Positions 33,335 to 41,774 of a stretch of DNA of 42,238 bases are shown piece by piece. The stretch is from an uncultured Gammaproteobacteria bacterium (GTDB lineage: Bacteria > Pseudomonadota > Gammaproteobacteria > Halothiobacillales > Halothiobacillaceae). A model generated the notes under the pieces. That model did not search any database. It was given only the letters and a program-made list of their open reading frames with translations, and had not been told where the DNA came from. The stretch is taken from positions 1 to 42,238 of the forward strand of contig CALKWL010000339.1 in assembly GCA_938004235.1 (NCBI GenBank). The letters are read 5' to 3'. Position numbers and translations under genes: made by a program. Position 1 is the stretch's first letter, and every line of letters starts with the position of its first letter.

Positions 33335-34021
33335 ATGATTCTGTTTCGTCAGTTGTTCGACCCAAATACATGGACTTACACCTATGTGCTTGCCGACGCG
33401 GTTACGCGTGACGCGGTGGTGATTGACCCGGTGGTTGAACAGGTTGAGCGCGATCTGGCAGTGCTGGCTGAGATGGGGGTTACGCTGCGCTACATTCTGG
33501 AAACGCATGTCCACGCCGATCATGTGACCGGGGGCGGCAAGCTGCGTCAGCAGACCGGCGCCAAATTTGTGGCCGGTAAGGGCACTCAGCTGGATTGTGC
33601 GGATGTGCTGCTGGGCGAGGGTGAAACGGTGGTTTTCGGCAACGAAGTGATCCGTGCGCTCTGCACCCCGGGGCACACCGATGGCTGCACCAGCTACCAC
33701 TGGCGCAACTGCCTGTTTACCGGCGACGCCCTGCTGATTGATGCCTGCGGTCGTACCGATTTCCAGCAGGGCAGCGCCAGCAAGCTTTACGACAGCCTGC
33801 AAAAGCTGCTCAGCTACCCGGACGATACGCTGGTCTATCCTGGGCATGACTACAACGGGCGGCATGTGAGCACGGTCGGGCAGGAAAAGTCGATCAATCC
33901 GTATGTTGTCGGTCTGGATCGAGCCGCTTTCGAGCAAAAGATGAGCGAACTGAAGTTGGCGCCTCCGCGCTTTATCGACGTTGCGGTTCCCGGTAATCTT
34001 AAGTGCGGGGACGCGGCGTAA
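33335..34021 (+). CDS. Persulfide dioxygenase, ETHE1-like
   Basis: ETHE1-type enzymes oxidise glutathione persulfide to sulfite with O2 in sulfide and thiol-sulfur metabolism. The 228-residue product has the metallo-beta-lactamase motif THVHADHVTGGGKL, later ligands in CTPGHTDGC and LVYPGHDYNGR, and the ETHE1-specific GDALLIDACGRTDFQQGSA segment around the single iron site. The length fits. ATG 33335 is chosen for the conserved beginning; an in-frame upstream start at 33260 overlaps the promoter region. It is followed by a strong terminator and so is probably monocistronic. Confidence 0.93.
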   Translation: MILFRQLFDPNTWTYTYVLADAVTRDAVVIDPVVEQVERDLAVLAEMGVTLRYILETHVHADHVTGGGKLRQQTGAKFVAGKGTQLDCADVLLGEGETVVFGNEVIRALCTPGHTDGCTSYHWRNCLFTGDALLIDACGRTDFQQGSASKLYDSLQKLLSYPDDTLVYPGHDYNGRHVSTVGQEKSINPYVVGLDRAAFEQKMSELKLAPPRFIDVAVPGNLKCGDAA

Positions 34022-34063
34022 GGATGCCGAGTTTCTATTAAGCCGCTCTTTTCGCCATAATCG

Positions 34064-34095
34064 CGCCCTGTTCGATCAACGAACAGGGCGTTTTT
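34064..34095 (+). terminator. Rho-independent terminator
   Basis: CGCCCTGTTCG (34064-34074) pairs perfectly with CGAACAGGGCG (34080-34090) around a five-base loop, followed by five T residues. It ends the persulfide dioxygenase transcript. Confidence 0.92.
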
Positions 34096-34120
34096 GTTGG
34101 CTGCAAGGCTGGAGTTTTGA

Positions 34121-34633
34121 ATGCTGCTGTTGCGTCAGTTGTTGGGTTTGTGTCTGTTGCGCGTCGGCCCGGAAGCGTTGCCGGGGCATTGGCGTCTGCC
34201 GTTGTGGCTGGCTTTGGCTTATATCTTGAGCGGCGGGCTGATGTTCATGCAGGACGATGGTCTGGCGGTCGGCATGGCGCAGGCGGCCATGGATGCGACC
34301 TTGCTCGCTGGTTTCGTTTGGGTCACGCTCAAAATGCGTGCTCACCCTGAACGTTTTATTCAGACGTATGCGGCGCTGCTGGGTATTAGTCTGGTGTTTA
34401 CGCTGGTGTCATGGCCGATTTTCGAAGCTTTGCCGGATGAGTTCGGCAACGAGTGGTCTTGGGCGCAGATCGCCTTGCTGGGCGTGGTGTTGTGGAGTCT
34501 GGTGGCACAGGGGCAGGTGTTGCGGCGGGCGTTGGACGTTGGCGCCGGTGTTGGTCTGTTGCTGGTTTTTGTCTATTTCATGTTCTCCAGTCTATTGATT
34601 GCCGCAGTATTTTCCGGGAGTGCGCCTGCATGA
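34121..34633 (+). CDS. Four-helix membrane protein of unknown function
   Basis: The 170-residue product has about four hydrophobic segments (residues 25-45, 50-70, 82-100 and 115-165 with a break) and short polar loops. I cannot name a family; it has some look of Yip1-like small membrane proteins. GGAG lies six bases before ATG 34121. Its stop overlaps the mpl start in ATGA, so the two are translationally coupled, and a role in the envelope is plausible but unproven. Confidence 0.75.
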   Translation: MLLLRQLLGLCLLRVGPEALPGHWRLPLWLALAYILSGGLMFMQDDGLAVGMAQAAMDATLLAGFVWVTLKMRAHPERFIQTYAALLGISLVFTLVSWPIFEALPDEFGNEWSWAQIALLGVVLWSLVAQGQVLRRALDVGAGVGLLLVFVYFMFSSLLIAAVFSGSAPA

Positions 34634-35994
34634 GTTCAGTTCATATTCTGGGTATTGCCGGAACCTTTATGGGTGGCTTGGCGCAGTTGGCCAAGGCGGC
34701 GGGGTATGTTGTGTCGGGTGCGGATCGGCAGGTGTATTCGCCGATGCGTGAGCAGCTTGAGGCTGCCGGGATTCCCTGGGTTGAGGGTTACGAGGCGGCG
34801 CAGCTCGATGGTTTTGAGGGTGAGGTCGTGGTTGGCAATGTGATGCGGCGCGGGATGCCGATTGCCGAAACCATGCTGGATCGCGGCATGCGTTACACCT
34901 CGGGGCCGGAGTGGCTGGGACGCACTATCCTGCACGGGCAATGGGTGTTGGCGGTGGCGGGAACGCATGGCAAAACGACGACCAGTTCGATGCTGGCGTG
35001 GATTCTGGAATACGCGGGCTTGAACCCCGGCTTTTTGATCGGCGGCGTGCCGACTAATTTCGGTTGTTCCGCGCGTCTAGGCGGCGGGTCGTTTTTTGTG
35101 ATTGAGGCGGACGAGTACGACACGGCGTTTTTTGATAAGCGTTCCAAGTTTGTGCATTACCGCCCGCGCACGGTGATTCTGAATAATCTTGAGTTCGATC
35201 ATGCCGACATCTTCCCTGATCTTGCGGCGATTCAGACCCAATTTCATCATCTGGTGCGCATGATTCCGCCGAGTGGGCTGATTGTGAAGCCGCAAGGCGA
35301 CGCAGCGCTGGATGCCGTGCTGGAGCGTGGTTGCTGGACGCCGGTTGAGACGTTTGGCGTGGGCGGGGCGTGGTCGGTGGGCGCAGCGGACGCCGACGGT
35401 TCGCGTTTTGAGGTGCTGTTGGATGGCGTGATGCAAGGCACGGTGCAGTGGTCGCAATTGGGCGCGCATAACGTGAGTAATGCGCTGGCCGCCTTGGCCG
35501 CCGCGCGTCATGCCGGGGTGCCGGTGGCGGTCGGCATTGAGGCGCTGGCGCAGTTTTCCGGCGTGAAGCGGCGTTTGGAAGTGCGCGGCGTGGTGGATGG
35601 TGTGACGCTGTATGACGATTTTGCGCATCATCCGACCGCGATTCGCACTACGCTGGAGGGTTTGCGTGCGCGCATTGGCGAGGCACGCCTGCTGGTGGCG
35701 CTCGACCCGCGTTCAAATACGATGCGTATGGGGGTTCATGCGGACACCTTGGCGGATTCGCTGGCGGCGGCGGATGCGGTGTGGTTGTTCCAGCCGGAGG
35801 ATGCAGGTTGGGATGTGCGCCAGGTGGCGCAGGGCTTGGCCTGTCCGAGCTGGAGCGGCGGCGAGGTGGGGGCGATGGTGGAGGATGTGTTGGCACAATT
35901 GCGCCCCGGCGATCATCTGGTGTTAATGAGCAATGGCAGTTTTGGCGGGGCGCATGAGCGCGTGTTGCAGGGTTTGCGGGAGCGTTCGGTATGA
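34630..35994 (+). CDS. mpl: UDP-MurNAc:L-Ala-gamma-D-Glu-mDAP ligase
   Basis: Mpl reattaches the murein tripeptide, or tetra/pentapeptide, to UDP-MurNAc in peptidoglycan recycling. The 454-residue protein has the Mur-ligase layout: the N-terminal HILGIAGTFMGGLAQLAKAAG block, the P-loop VAGTHGKTTT, EADEYDTAFFDKRSKF, and the C-terminal YDDFAHHPTAI and DPRSNTM motifs. The combination of TFMGG and DKRSKF separates Mpl from MurC. It starts in an ATGA overlap with the membrane-protein gene and ends in an ATGA overlap with a thioredoxin gene. Confidence 0.96.
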   Translation: MSSVHILGIAGTFMGGLAQLAKAAGYVVSGADRQVYSPMREQLEAAGIPWVEGYEAAQLDGFEGEVVVGNVMRRGMPIAETMLDRGMRYTSGPEWLGRTILHGQWVLAVAGTHGKTTTSSMLAWILEYAGLNPGFLIGGVPTNFGCSARLGGGSFFVIEADEYDTAFFDKRSKFVHYRPRTVILNNLEFDHADIFPDLAAIQTQFHHLVRMIPPSGLIVKPQGDAALDAVLERGCWTPVETFGVGGAWSVGAADADGSRFEVLLDGVMQGTVQWSQLGAHNVSNALAALAAARHAGVPVAVGIEALAQFSGVKRRLEVRGVVDGVTLYDDFAHHPTAIRTTLEGLRARIGEARLLVALDPRSNTMRMGVHADTLADSLAAADAVWLFQPEDAGWDVRQVAQGLACPSWSGGEVGAMVEDVLAQLRPGDHLVLMSNGSFGGAHERVLQGLRERSV

Positions 35995-36362
35995 GCAAAG
36001 TGCAGCATTTTGATGAGGCAGGCTTGACGCAGGTTTTGGCCGCGCATGAGCTGGTGTTGTTGGCGTTCTGGGCGCCGTGGTGTGGGCCGTGTCAGGCTTT
36101 TGCGCCGGTGTTTGCCGAGGTTGCCGATGATTATGATGAGGTGCTGTTCGGCAAGGTGAATGTGGATGCCGAGCCGGGTCTGGCGGCGCAGTTCGCCGTG
36201 CGTTCGATTCCGATGCTGATGGCGGTGCGCGAGGGTGTGGTGTTGTACGCCCAGCCGGGCGCGGTGTCGGCGAGCGCCTTGCGTGAGTTGGTGGCGCATG
36301 TGCAGGCGGTGGATATGGCGGCGGTGCGGGCGGCGTTGCCACGGGATGACGCTGCGCCATGA
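35991..36362 (+). CDS. Thioredoxin-family protein
   Basis: The 123-residue protein has WCGPC (Cys31, Cys34), FWAPW before it and the cis-proline loop RSIPMLM. It lacks the N-terminal zinc domain of TrxC and any signal peptide, so it is cytoplasmic. The C-terminus is about 15 residues longer than in TrxA. It is the second thioredoxin in the window. It lies in an ATGA-overlap chain between mpl and the AEC transporter; the reason is unknown. Confidence 0.9.
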   Translation: MSKVQHFDEAGLTQVLAAHELVLLAFWAPWCGPCQAFAPVFAEVADDYDEVLFGKVNVDAEPGLAAQFAVRSIPMLMAVREGVVLYAQPGAVSASALRELVAHVQAVDMAAVRAALPRDDAAP

Positions 36363-37282
36363 CTTTAGTCATTGCCCAAATGGCCGCCATGGTGCTGGTC
36401 GGTCTGTGGTGGCAGTGGGCGAAGCCGGGCGGTTGGGAGGCGGGGCAGGCGCGTGGTGCGCTGACGACGCTGGTGTATTACATCCTGCTGCCCGCGCTGG
36501 TTTTGGCGGTGCTGTGGCGTGCGCCGCTGGGGGTGGAGAGTCTGCATATTGCCGGGCTGGCAGCCCTGGGCGTGCTGGCGAGCATGGGCTTGATGGCCGT
36601 GGTGGCGCATTTCATGCCGCTGACACGCGGGCAGAAGGGGGCGCTGTTGCTGGCGGCTTCGTTTCCGAATGCGACCTATCTGGGCTTGCCGGTGCTGGAG
36701 TCGCTGTATGGCGATTACGGGCGCGCAGTGGCGGTGCAGTACGATCTGTTTGCTTGTACGCCCTTGCTGCTGAGCGTGGGCATCGCGCTGGCGGTGTATT
36801 ACGGCAAGCCGGAAGAGGGTAAGGCACATGCGCCTTGGTGGCATGGTGTGCTCAAGGTTCCGGCGCTGTGGGCGGCCATTCTGGCTATGGTGCTGAATTT
36901 TTCCGGCACGCCGTTTCCGGATGTCCTGCGCGGGGTGCTGGATCGGCTGGGGGCGGGCGTGGTGCCGCTGATGCTGATCGCGCTGGGGATGGGTTTGCGG
37001 CTGGATGCGCTCAAGCCTGCGGCCTTGCTGCGCGTGAGCCCGGTGTTGCTGATTCAGCTTGCCTTTGCGCCCGCGCTGGTTTTGGCGGCGGGTATGGGGC
37101 TGGGGCTTGAGGCACCCTTGTTGACAGCGGTGGTGCTGGAGGCCGGAATGCCGGTGATGGTGCTGGGGCTGGTGTTGTGCGACCGTTACGGTCTGGATAC
37201 CGGTTTGTATGCGGCGGCGGCAACGCTTTCGACACTTTTGAGTCTGCTGACCCTGCCGTTCTGGCATGGGTTGGTGGGGTGA
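36359..37282 (+). CDS. AEC-family transporter
   Basis: The 307-residue membrane protein has ten or so hydrophobic segments and typical auxin-efflux-carrier blocks, such as ARGALTTLVYYILLPALVL, AASFPNATYLGLPVL and EAGMPVMVLGLVLCDRYGLD. Bacterial relatives move organic acids such as malonate or malate, or amino acids; the substrate cannot be told. It overlaps the thioredoxin gene by four bases and is the last gene of this chain. Confidence 0.9.
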   Translation: MTLVIAQMAAMVLVGLWWQWAKPGGWEAGQARGALTTLVYYILLPALVLAVLWRAPLGVESLHIAGLAALGVLASMGLMAVVAHFMPLTRGQKGALLLAASFPNATYLGLPVLESLYGDYGRAVAVQYDLFACTPLLLSVGIALAVYYGKPEEGKAHAPWWHGVLKVPALWAAILAMVLNFSGTPFPDVLRGVLDRLGAGVVPLMLIALGMGLRLDALKPAALLRVSPVLLIQLAFAPALVLAAGMGLGLEAPLLTAVVLEAGMPVMVLGLVLCDRYGLDTGLYAAAATLSTLLSLLTLPFWHGLVG

Positions 37283-37340
37283 TTTTGTATAACTAAATGA
37301 TCTATCAAGATAAGGTTTGAATTGTTGCCCGAAACATTGG

Positions 37341-37409
37341 GCGTAGGAGGCTCGTCCCGAGCCGATGTTTTTGAGCCGATGGCATCGCGCCGAGACGGCG
37401 CTCCTACGC
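37341..37409. repeat. REP-like inverted repeat (GCGTAGGAG type)
   Basis: GCGTAGGAG (37341-37349) and CTCCTACGC (37401-37409) are perfect inverted ends around GC-rich hairpins (GGCTCGTCCCGAGCC and GCGCCGAGACGGCGC). It occupies the gap between the AEC gene and slyD and may end the upstream transcript. Confidence 0.75.
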
Positions 37410-37468
37410 GAATGTCGGTTTAGCAAGCGTTTAGACTTTGCCTGGATGGATCTATAACGAGAGAGGCC

Positions 37469-38044
37469 ATGATGACGACTGAAGCAATGACGGTGGGCAG
37501 CGACAAAGTTGTATTTATCCATTACACCCTGAGCGACGCGGCGGGGCAGGTTCTGGATTCAACCGTGAATGACGAGGCGCTGGCCTATCTGCACGGGCAT
37601 GGCAACTTGATTGTGGGGCTGGAGCGCGCGCTGGAGGGGCGCGCGGAAGGTGAGTGTTTTGCAGTGACGATTGCGCCGGAAGATGCGTATGGCGCACATG
37701 ATCCGGGCGGGCTGATCGATGTGCCGCGTTCCAGTCTGAGTGACGAGGTTGAGGTCGAGGTCGGCAATCAGGTGCAGGCGCAAGGTCCGGAGGGACGTAT
37801 CGAGTTCACCATCGTGAATTTTGATGATGAGGTGGTGACTCTGGATGGCAATCATCCGCTGGCGGGGCAAACGCTGCATTTCGAGGTTGAGGTTGGTGCG
37901 ATTCGTGACGCGCACGCGGATGAAATCAAGCATCATCGCGTGCATCCGGCGGGGCATCATCTGATGGTGACGGATTCTTCGTTTGATGAGTCGCTGTTCG
38001 ACGATACGGTCGTGGATGCCGCATTCCCTGCCGAGAAAGCATGA
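37469..38044 (+). CDS. slyD: FKBP-type peptidyl-prolyl isomerase, SlyD-like
   Basis: SlyD-type proteins catalyse proline isomerisation, act as chaperones and can bind nickel. The 191-residue product has the split FKBP domain (VFIHYTLSDAAGQVLDST, GLERALEGRAEGECF, PEDAYGAHDP), the insert-in-flap chaperone domain (VEVEVGNQVQAQGPEG ... NHPLAGQTLHFEVEV) and a His-rich tail (KHHRVHPAGHHLMV) able to bind metals. Start ATG 37469 or the next codon, ATG 37472; the GAGAGG site favours the second. Its stop overlaps the M61 peptidase start in ATGA. Confidence 0.93.
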   Translation: MMTTEAMTVGSDKVVFIHYTLSDAAGQVLDSTVNDEALAYLHGHGNLIVGLERALEGRAEGECFAVTIAPEDAYGAHDPGGLIDVPRSSLSDEVEVEVGNQVQAQGPEGRIEFTIVNFDDEVVTLDGNHPLAGQTLHFEVEVGAIRDAHADEIKHHRVHPAGHHLMVTDSSFDESLFDDTVVDAAFPAEKA

Positions 38045-39843
38045 GGCTGTGTTATGTCCTTGCCGATGTTGATCCGGCCGCGCGTGAGTACGTTCTCTGT
38101 CTGACCATTTCCGAGCCTTGTCCGCAAGGGCAGGTGCTGGCGATGGCGGCTTGGACGCCCGGCAGTTACATGGTGCGCGATCATGCGAGGCATGTAACCT
38201 GGATTGAAGCCGTGGATGGTAACGGACAGGCCGTTGAGTTGACCTGGCTGGACAAACAGAGCTGGCGTGCAGCGCCTTGCGAGGGGGTGTTGAGCGTGCG
38301 CTGGCGCGTGCATGCGCATGAGCTTTCGGTGCGTACCGCGCACCTGGATAGCTTGTGGGGCTTTGCCGATGGCGCGGCCTTGTGGTTGCGTCCGCTGGGT
38401 TTTGAACATTTACCTTGTCGGGTTGAGGTGCAGCGCTCAGGCAGCGTCATGGTCAATGCAGGCGCGCTAGAGTGGCGTGCGACCATGATGCTCCCGCCCG
38501 AGGCTGTGGATGCGCATGGTTATGGTGTCTATACGGCAGACAATGTCGAAGCCTTGCTGGACGCGCCTGTGGCTTTTGGCGCGCTGCGCGAGTTTAGCTT
38601 TTCCGTGCGCGGTGTAGAACATCGATTCGCCTGGCTGGGGCGTGTTGAATTCGATACGGCACGCTTGGCGCTCGATTTGGCACGTGCCTGCGAAACGGCG
38701 GTGGCCTTGTTTGGTCCCGAGCCGCCACCATTTGCCCGTTACCTGTTTTTGGCGCTGGTGACACCGGATGGTTACGGCGGGCTGGAGCATCGTGAGGGCA
38801 CGGCTTTGCTCTGCCGCCCGGAGCATTTTCCTCGTGAGGGTGAAGTGGTTACAACACCCGCCTATCGGGAGTTTTTGGGCTTGTGTGCGCATGAGTATTT
38901 GCATGCCTGGCTGGTGAAGCGCATTCGCCCGGCGGTGTTTATGCCGCAGCCGGATGGCCGCTTGCCGCTGGATGCCGAAGCCTACACGCGCCTGTTGTGG
39001 TTGTTTGAGGGCGTGACCAGCTATTACGACGATTTGCTGTTGCTGCGTGCGGGTTTGATTTCGCTGACGGAATATTTGGAGACGCTGGCCACGACCATGA
39101 GTCGGGTGCAGCGTGCGCCGGGGCGTGAGCGCTTGACGCTGGAGCAGGCCAGCCTGACGGCCTGGACGCGGCTCTACAAGGCCGACGAGAACACGCCGAA
39201 TGCCAGTATCAGTTACTACACCAAGGGGGCGTTGTTCGCCTGGGTGCTGGATGTCGAGCTGCGTCGGCGCAGTGAGGATCGCGTGTCGCTGGATGATGTG
39301 CTGCGTGCTATGTGGCGCGATTTTGCTCTGAGCGGGCGCGGTGTGCCGGAAGAGGGGCTGGAGTCTTGGGTGGCTTCAGTCAGCGCTGTGGATGTGCAGG
39401 ATATTTTCGAGCGGGGATTGCGCGCCTGCGATGACCTGCCGCTGGAAAACTGTGCGCAGGCATTGGGATTGAGCCTGAGCTGGACGGCGGCTCAGGACTA
39501 TCCCTGGCTGGGGGCGGAGCTGCGTGCAGGCGCACAGGGTGAAGCGCGGGTGGGCACGGTGTATCGCGGCGCCCCGGCCGAGCGCGCCGGGCTTGCGCCA
39601 CAGGATGAGCTGCTGGCCTTGAATGGTCTGCGGGTGAACCGGGCGAATCTGGAAACGCATCTGCGACGTTTTCGCGCAGGCGATGTGGTCTCGCTGCATG
39701 TTTTTCGGCGTGATGCGTTGTTGCGTCTGCATTTGAGCCTGCAGGACGCGCCGCCGGTGCAGGCGCGGATTGGGTTGAGCGCCTCGGCGGCTGCGACGCA
39801 GCTGGCGCGGCTGTGCGACTGGTCGGCTGCGGAGCGTTCTTGA
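38041..39843 (+). CDS. M61-family aminopeptidase with PDZ domain
   Basis: The 600-residue protein belongs to the M61 glycyl-aminopeptidase family. It has an N-terminal beta domain with AAWTPGSYMVRDHARHV, the zinc motif HEYLH (His284, Glu285, His288) with the following LFEGVTSYYDD supplying the third ligand, and a C-terminal PDZ domain (about 490-575; VYRGAPAERAGLAPQDELLALNG). No signal peptide is visible, so it is probably cytoplasmic. It begins in an ATGA overlap with slyD and its stop overlaps the likely TTG start of birA, so protein-quality genes and cofactor genes are linked in one chain. Confidence 0.93.
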   Translation: MRLCYVLADVDPAAREYVLCLTISEPCPQGQVLAMAAWTPGSYMVRDHARHVTWIEAVDGNGQAVELTWLDKQSWRAAPCEGVLSVRWRVHAHELSVRTAHLDSLWGFADGAALWLRPLGFEHLPCRVEVQRSGSVMVNAGALEWRATMMLPPEAVDAHGYGVYTADNVEALLDAPVAFGALREFSFSVRGVEHRFAWLGRVEFDTARLALDLARACETAVALFGPEPPPFARYLFLALVTPDGYGGLEHREGTALLCRPEHFPREGEVVTTPAYREFLGLCAHEYLHAWLVKRIRPAVFMPQPDGRLPLDAEAYTRLLWLFEGVTSYYDDLLLLRAGLISLTEYLETLATTMSRVQRAPGRERLTLEQASLTAWTRLYKADENTPNASISYYTKGALFAWVLDVELRRRSEDRVSLDDVLRAMWRDFALSGRGVPEEGLESWVASVSAVDVQDIFERGLRACDDLPLENCAQALGLSLSWTAAQDYPWLGAELRAGAQGEARVGTVYRGAPAERAGLAPQDELLALNGLRVNRANLETHLRRFRAGDVVSLHVFRRDALLRLHLSLQDAPPVQARIGLSASAAATQLARLCDWSAAERS

Positions 39844-40892
39844 TTCGCGCACAGTTGGCCGCCCGTGTCTGGCAGCGTACGGTGCAAAGCCTGGTGGACG
39901 GGCGTTGGCATCCGCTGAGCGAGGTGGGTGCTGTGGCTGGGGTGGCTCCGCAGGTGGTGCGGGCGGTTTTGCGTCAGTGGGTGCGCATGGGTGCGCCGAT
40001 ACAGCGGGATAGCTGGCGGGGGCTGCGCTTTGTGCAGCCGGTGACGCCGCTGCGCTGCAAGTCGCAGCGCGTGTCTGTCGAAGTGGACGAACGCCTGCTC
40101 GTGGACTCGACCAATACGCTGGCCTTGCAGGCGTTGGGAGATGGTCTGGCGCAGCGCAAGGTGTGGGTGGCGGAGTATCAAACGCAGGGGCGGGGGCGGG
40201 CTCTGCGCCAGTGGCATCAGGGTTTGGGTTGTGGGCTGAGCCTGTCGCTGGCCATTCCGGCAGCATGGGTGCTGCCCCCGGATGCCCTGTCCTTGCGCGT
40301 GGGCGTGGCGCTGGCAGAGGCGTTGCAGGGATTGGGTGTGCGTGATGTGCAGCTCAAGTGGCCGAACGATGTGCTTTGGCAAGGCAAGAAACTGGGCGGT
40401 ATCTTGATCGAGGCGCGTCGAGCGGGCGTGGTGATCGGGGTCGGGCTGAACCAGTTGCGAGCTAGCAGCCTGTCGGACTTTAGGAATCGCAGCGAAAATT
40501 TGCACCGTCCAGACGGGTTTGCTACCGATTCGCCTAAGGTTCGACAGGCTGCTGAACAGACCTTGGGTGGGCTGGCGCAGCCGGTAGCCAGTCTCCAGGA
40601 TGTGTTTGGATGCCGCCTGCCAGCGCGCGCGCGCGTACAGGCGGCGCTAGTGCGTACCTTGCTGCGGGCTCTGGCGGACAAATCGGCAGCATGGCGAGCG
40701 GAGTTCGGGCGTTTCGATGTCTTGTACGGGCGTGCGATCCGCGTATACGAGCGTGATGGCAAGATATGGAACGGCGTGGCGGAGGGGGTGGGCGAACAAG
40801 GTTATCTGCGCGTGCGCACCGAGCGAGGGATGCGCCTGTGCCACGCGGCTGAGGTGAGTGTGCGCGTGGATGTTCCGGGAGATTGCGCATGA
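39840..40892 (+). CDS. birA: Biotin-protein ligase BirA with an in-frame palindromic insert
   Basis: BirA attaches biotin to carboxylases and, with its N-terminal helix-turn-helix, represses biotin genes. The 350-residue form has the DNA-binding domain (about 1-65), the catalytic GRGR region in EYQTQGRGRALRQW, KWPNDVLWQGKKLGGILIE with the active lysine, GVVIGVGLN, and a C-terminal domain from about 285. Residues 209-238 (SSLSDFRNRSE... to VRQAA) are encoded by a 90-bp palindrome and stand right after the GVGLN strand. Start: TTG 39840 overlaps the M61 stop (TTGA) with GGAG five bases before; GTG 39813 is an alternative. The stop overlaps the coaX ATG. Confidence 0.9.
   Translation: MIRAQLAARVWQRTVQSLVDGRWHPLSEVGAVAGVAPQVVRAVLRQWVRMGAPIQRDSWRGLRFVQPVTPLRCKSQRVSVEVDERLLVDSTNTLALQALGDGLAQRKVWVAEYQTQGRGRALRQWHQGLGCGLSLSLAIPAAWVLPPDALSLRVGVALAEALQGLGVRDVQLKWPNDVLWQGKKLGGILIEARRAGVVIGVGLNQLRASSLSDFRNRSENLHRPDGFATDSPKVRQAAEQTLGGLAQPVASLQDVFGCRLPARARVQAALVRTLLRALADKSAAWRAEFGRFDVLYGRAIRVYERDGKIWNGVAEGVGEQGYLRVRTERGMRLCHAAEVSVRVDVPGDCA
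40464..40553. repeat. 90-bp palindromic element inside birA
   Basis: Arms AGCAGCCTGTCGGACTTTAGG (40464-40484, 21 bases) and CCTAAGG...GCTGCT (40533-40553) are complementary at 19 of 21 positions around a 48-base centre. The whole is exactly 30 codons with no stop in the birA frame. Related single arms occur at 20536-20556 and 16611-16632. It replaces nothing obvious in the BirA fold and looks like an insertion. Confidence 0.85.
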
Positions 40893-41680
40893 AGTTGGTG
40901 CTTGATGTAGGCAATACGCGCATCAAGTGGCGTATGGGCAGTGCGAGCGGCGAGACGGTGCATGTTCGGGGCGGCTGGGAGGCGCAGTTGCTGGGCGCAT
41001 GGCGCGCCCTGCCTGAGCCAGACGCCCTGGTTGTAGGCAGTGTTGCGAGTGAAGCGCTCAATCAGGCGCTTGAAGATTGCGTACGGCGCATTTGGCCGAG
41101 GGTTGAGCGTGTCTGGCTGCGGAGCAGGGCGGCGTGGTGCGGAGTGCGCATTCAATATGTTGAGCCTGCGCGCTTCGGTGTCGATCGTTTCGCGGGTCTG
41201 GTGGCCGCCCATACGGAGTTTCCGGAGCGCGCGTTGGCCGTGGTGGATGTAGGCACGGCGGTGACTGTGGATATGCTTGATGCAACGGGTGTGCATCGCG
41301 GGGGAGTGATTATGCCGGGCGTGCGGTTGTTGCAATCCAGTCTGGCGAGTGGAGCGGCGAAGCTGGCTGGGAGTCAACGGCCTGCATCCCTGCGCGTGTG
41401 TGAGCCGCAGAACGAAACCTGCCTGGCCATGGCGGCAGGGGTGTGCTGCATGTTGCAAGGCGGGGTGCTCAAGGCGCTGGAGCAGGGGGTGAGCGTTACA
41501 GGCGGGAGCCGGGCGGAGGTCATTCTGTGCGGCGGAGATGCGGCGTACCTGGATGAGGCAATGTTTACGCAACAAGGATGGATGGTTCATCGGCGTGCGA
41601 CCTTGGTACTGGATGGGCTTGAGCGCATGTTCGAGTGTATGGGGAAGGGGGGTGTTGCCCTCGTCAATGAACTGTCATAG
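40889..41680 (+). CDS. coaX: Type III pantothenate kinase
   Basis: CoaX phosphorylates pantothenate, the first step to coenzyme A. The 263-residue product has the ASKHA-fold motifs LVLDVGNTRIKWR, a FGVDRFAGL segment, VVDVGTAVTVDML and IMPGVRLLQSSL, and the usual length. Its ATG lies in an ATGA overlap with birA; birA-coaX fusions and pairs are common. Its stop codon TAG is itself part of the -10 box of the tRNA promoter. Confidence 0.95.
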   Translation: MKLVLDVGNTRIKWRMGSASGETVHVRGGWEAQLLGAWRALPEPDALVVGSVASEALNQALEDCVRRIWPRVERVWLRSRAAWCGVRIQYVEPARFGVDRFAGLVAAHTEFPERALAVVDVGTAVTVDMLDATGVHRGGVIMPGVRLLQSSLASGAAKLAGSQRPASLRVCEPQNETCLAMAAGVCCMLQGGVLKALEQGVSVTGGSRAEVILCGGDAAYLDEAMFTQQGWMVHRRATLVLDGLERMFECMGKGGVALVNELS

Positions 41681-41683
41681 AAT
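41655..41683 (+). promoter_or_regulatory. Promoter of the tRNA-tuf operon
   Basis: TTGCCC (41655-41660), a 17-base spacer and TAGAAT (41678-41683), then a GC-rich discriminator (GCGCGCCC) before tRNA-Thr at 41696. A GC-rich discriminator is typical of stable-RNA promoters under stringent control. The -10 box includes the coaX stop codon. Confidence 0.75.
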
Positions 41684-41695
41684 GCGCGCCCTGTT

Positions 41696-41770
41696 GCCGG
41701 CATAGCACAGCGGTAGTGCAACCGCCTTGTAAGCGGTAGGTCGTGAGTTCGATTCCCACTGCCGGCACCA
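41696..41770 (+). tRNA. tRNA-Thr (TGT)
   Basis: Acceptor GCCGGCA pairs with TGCCGGC (41760-41766), the discriminator is A, and CCA is encoded. The anticodon loop CTTGTAA places TGT at 41728-41730, and the TPsiC loop has GTTCGATTC. First of four tRNAs before tuf. Confidence 0.97.
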
Positions 41771-41774
41771 TTGC

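Noticed and set aside
36365..37522. 385-codon minus-strand open frame opposite the AEC transporter
   Set aside because: Composition (very high His, Gln, Arg) is that of antisense to a hydrophobic GC-rich gene.
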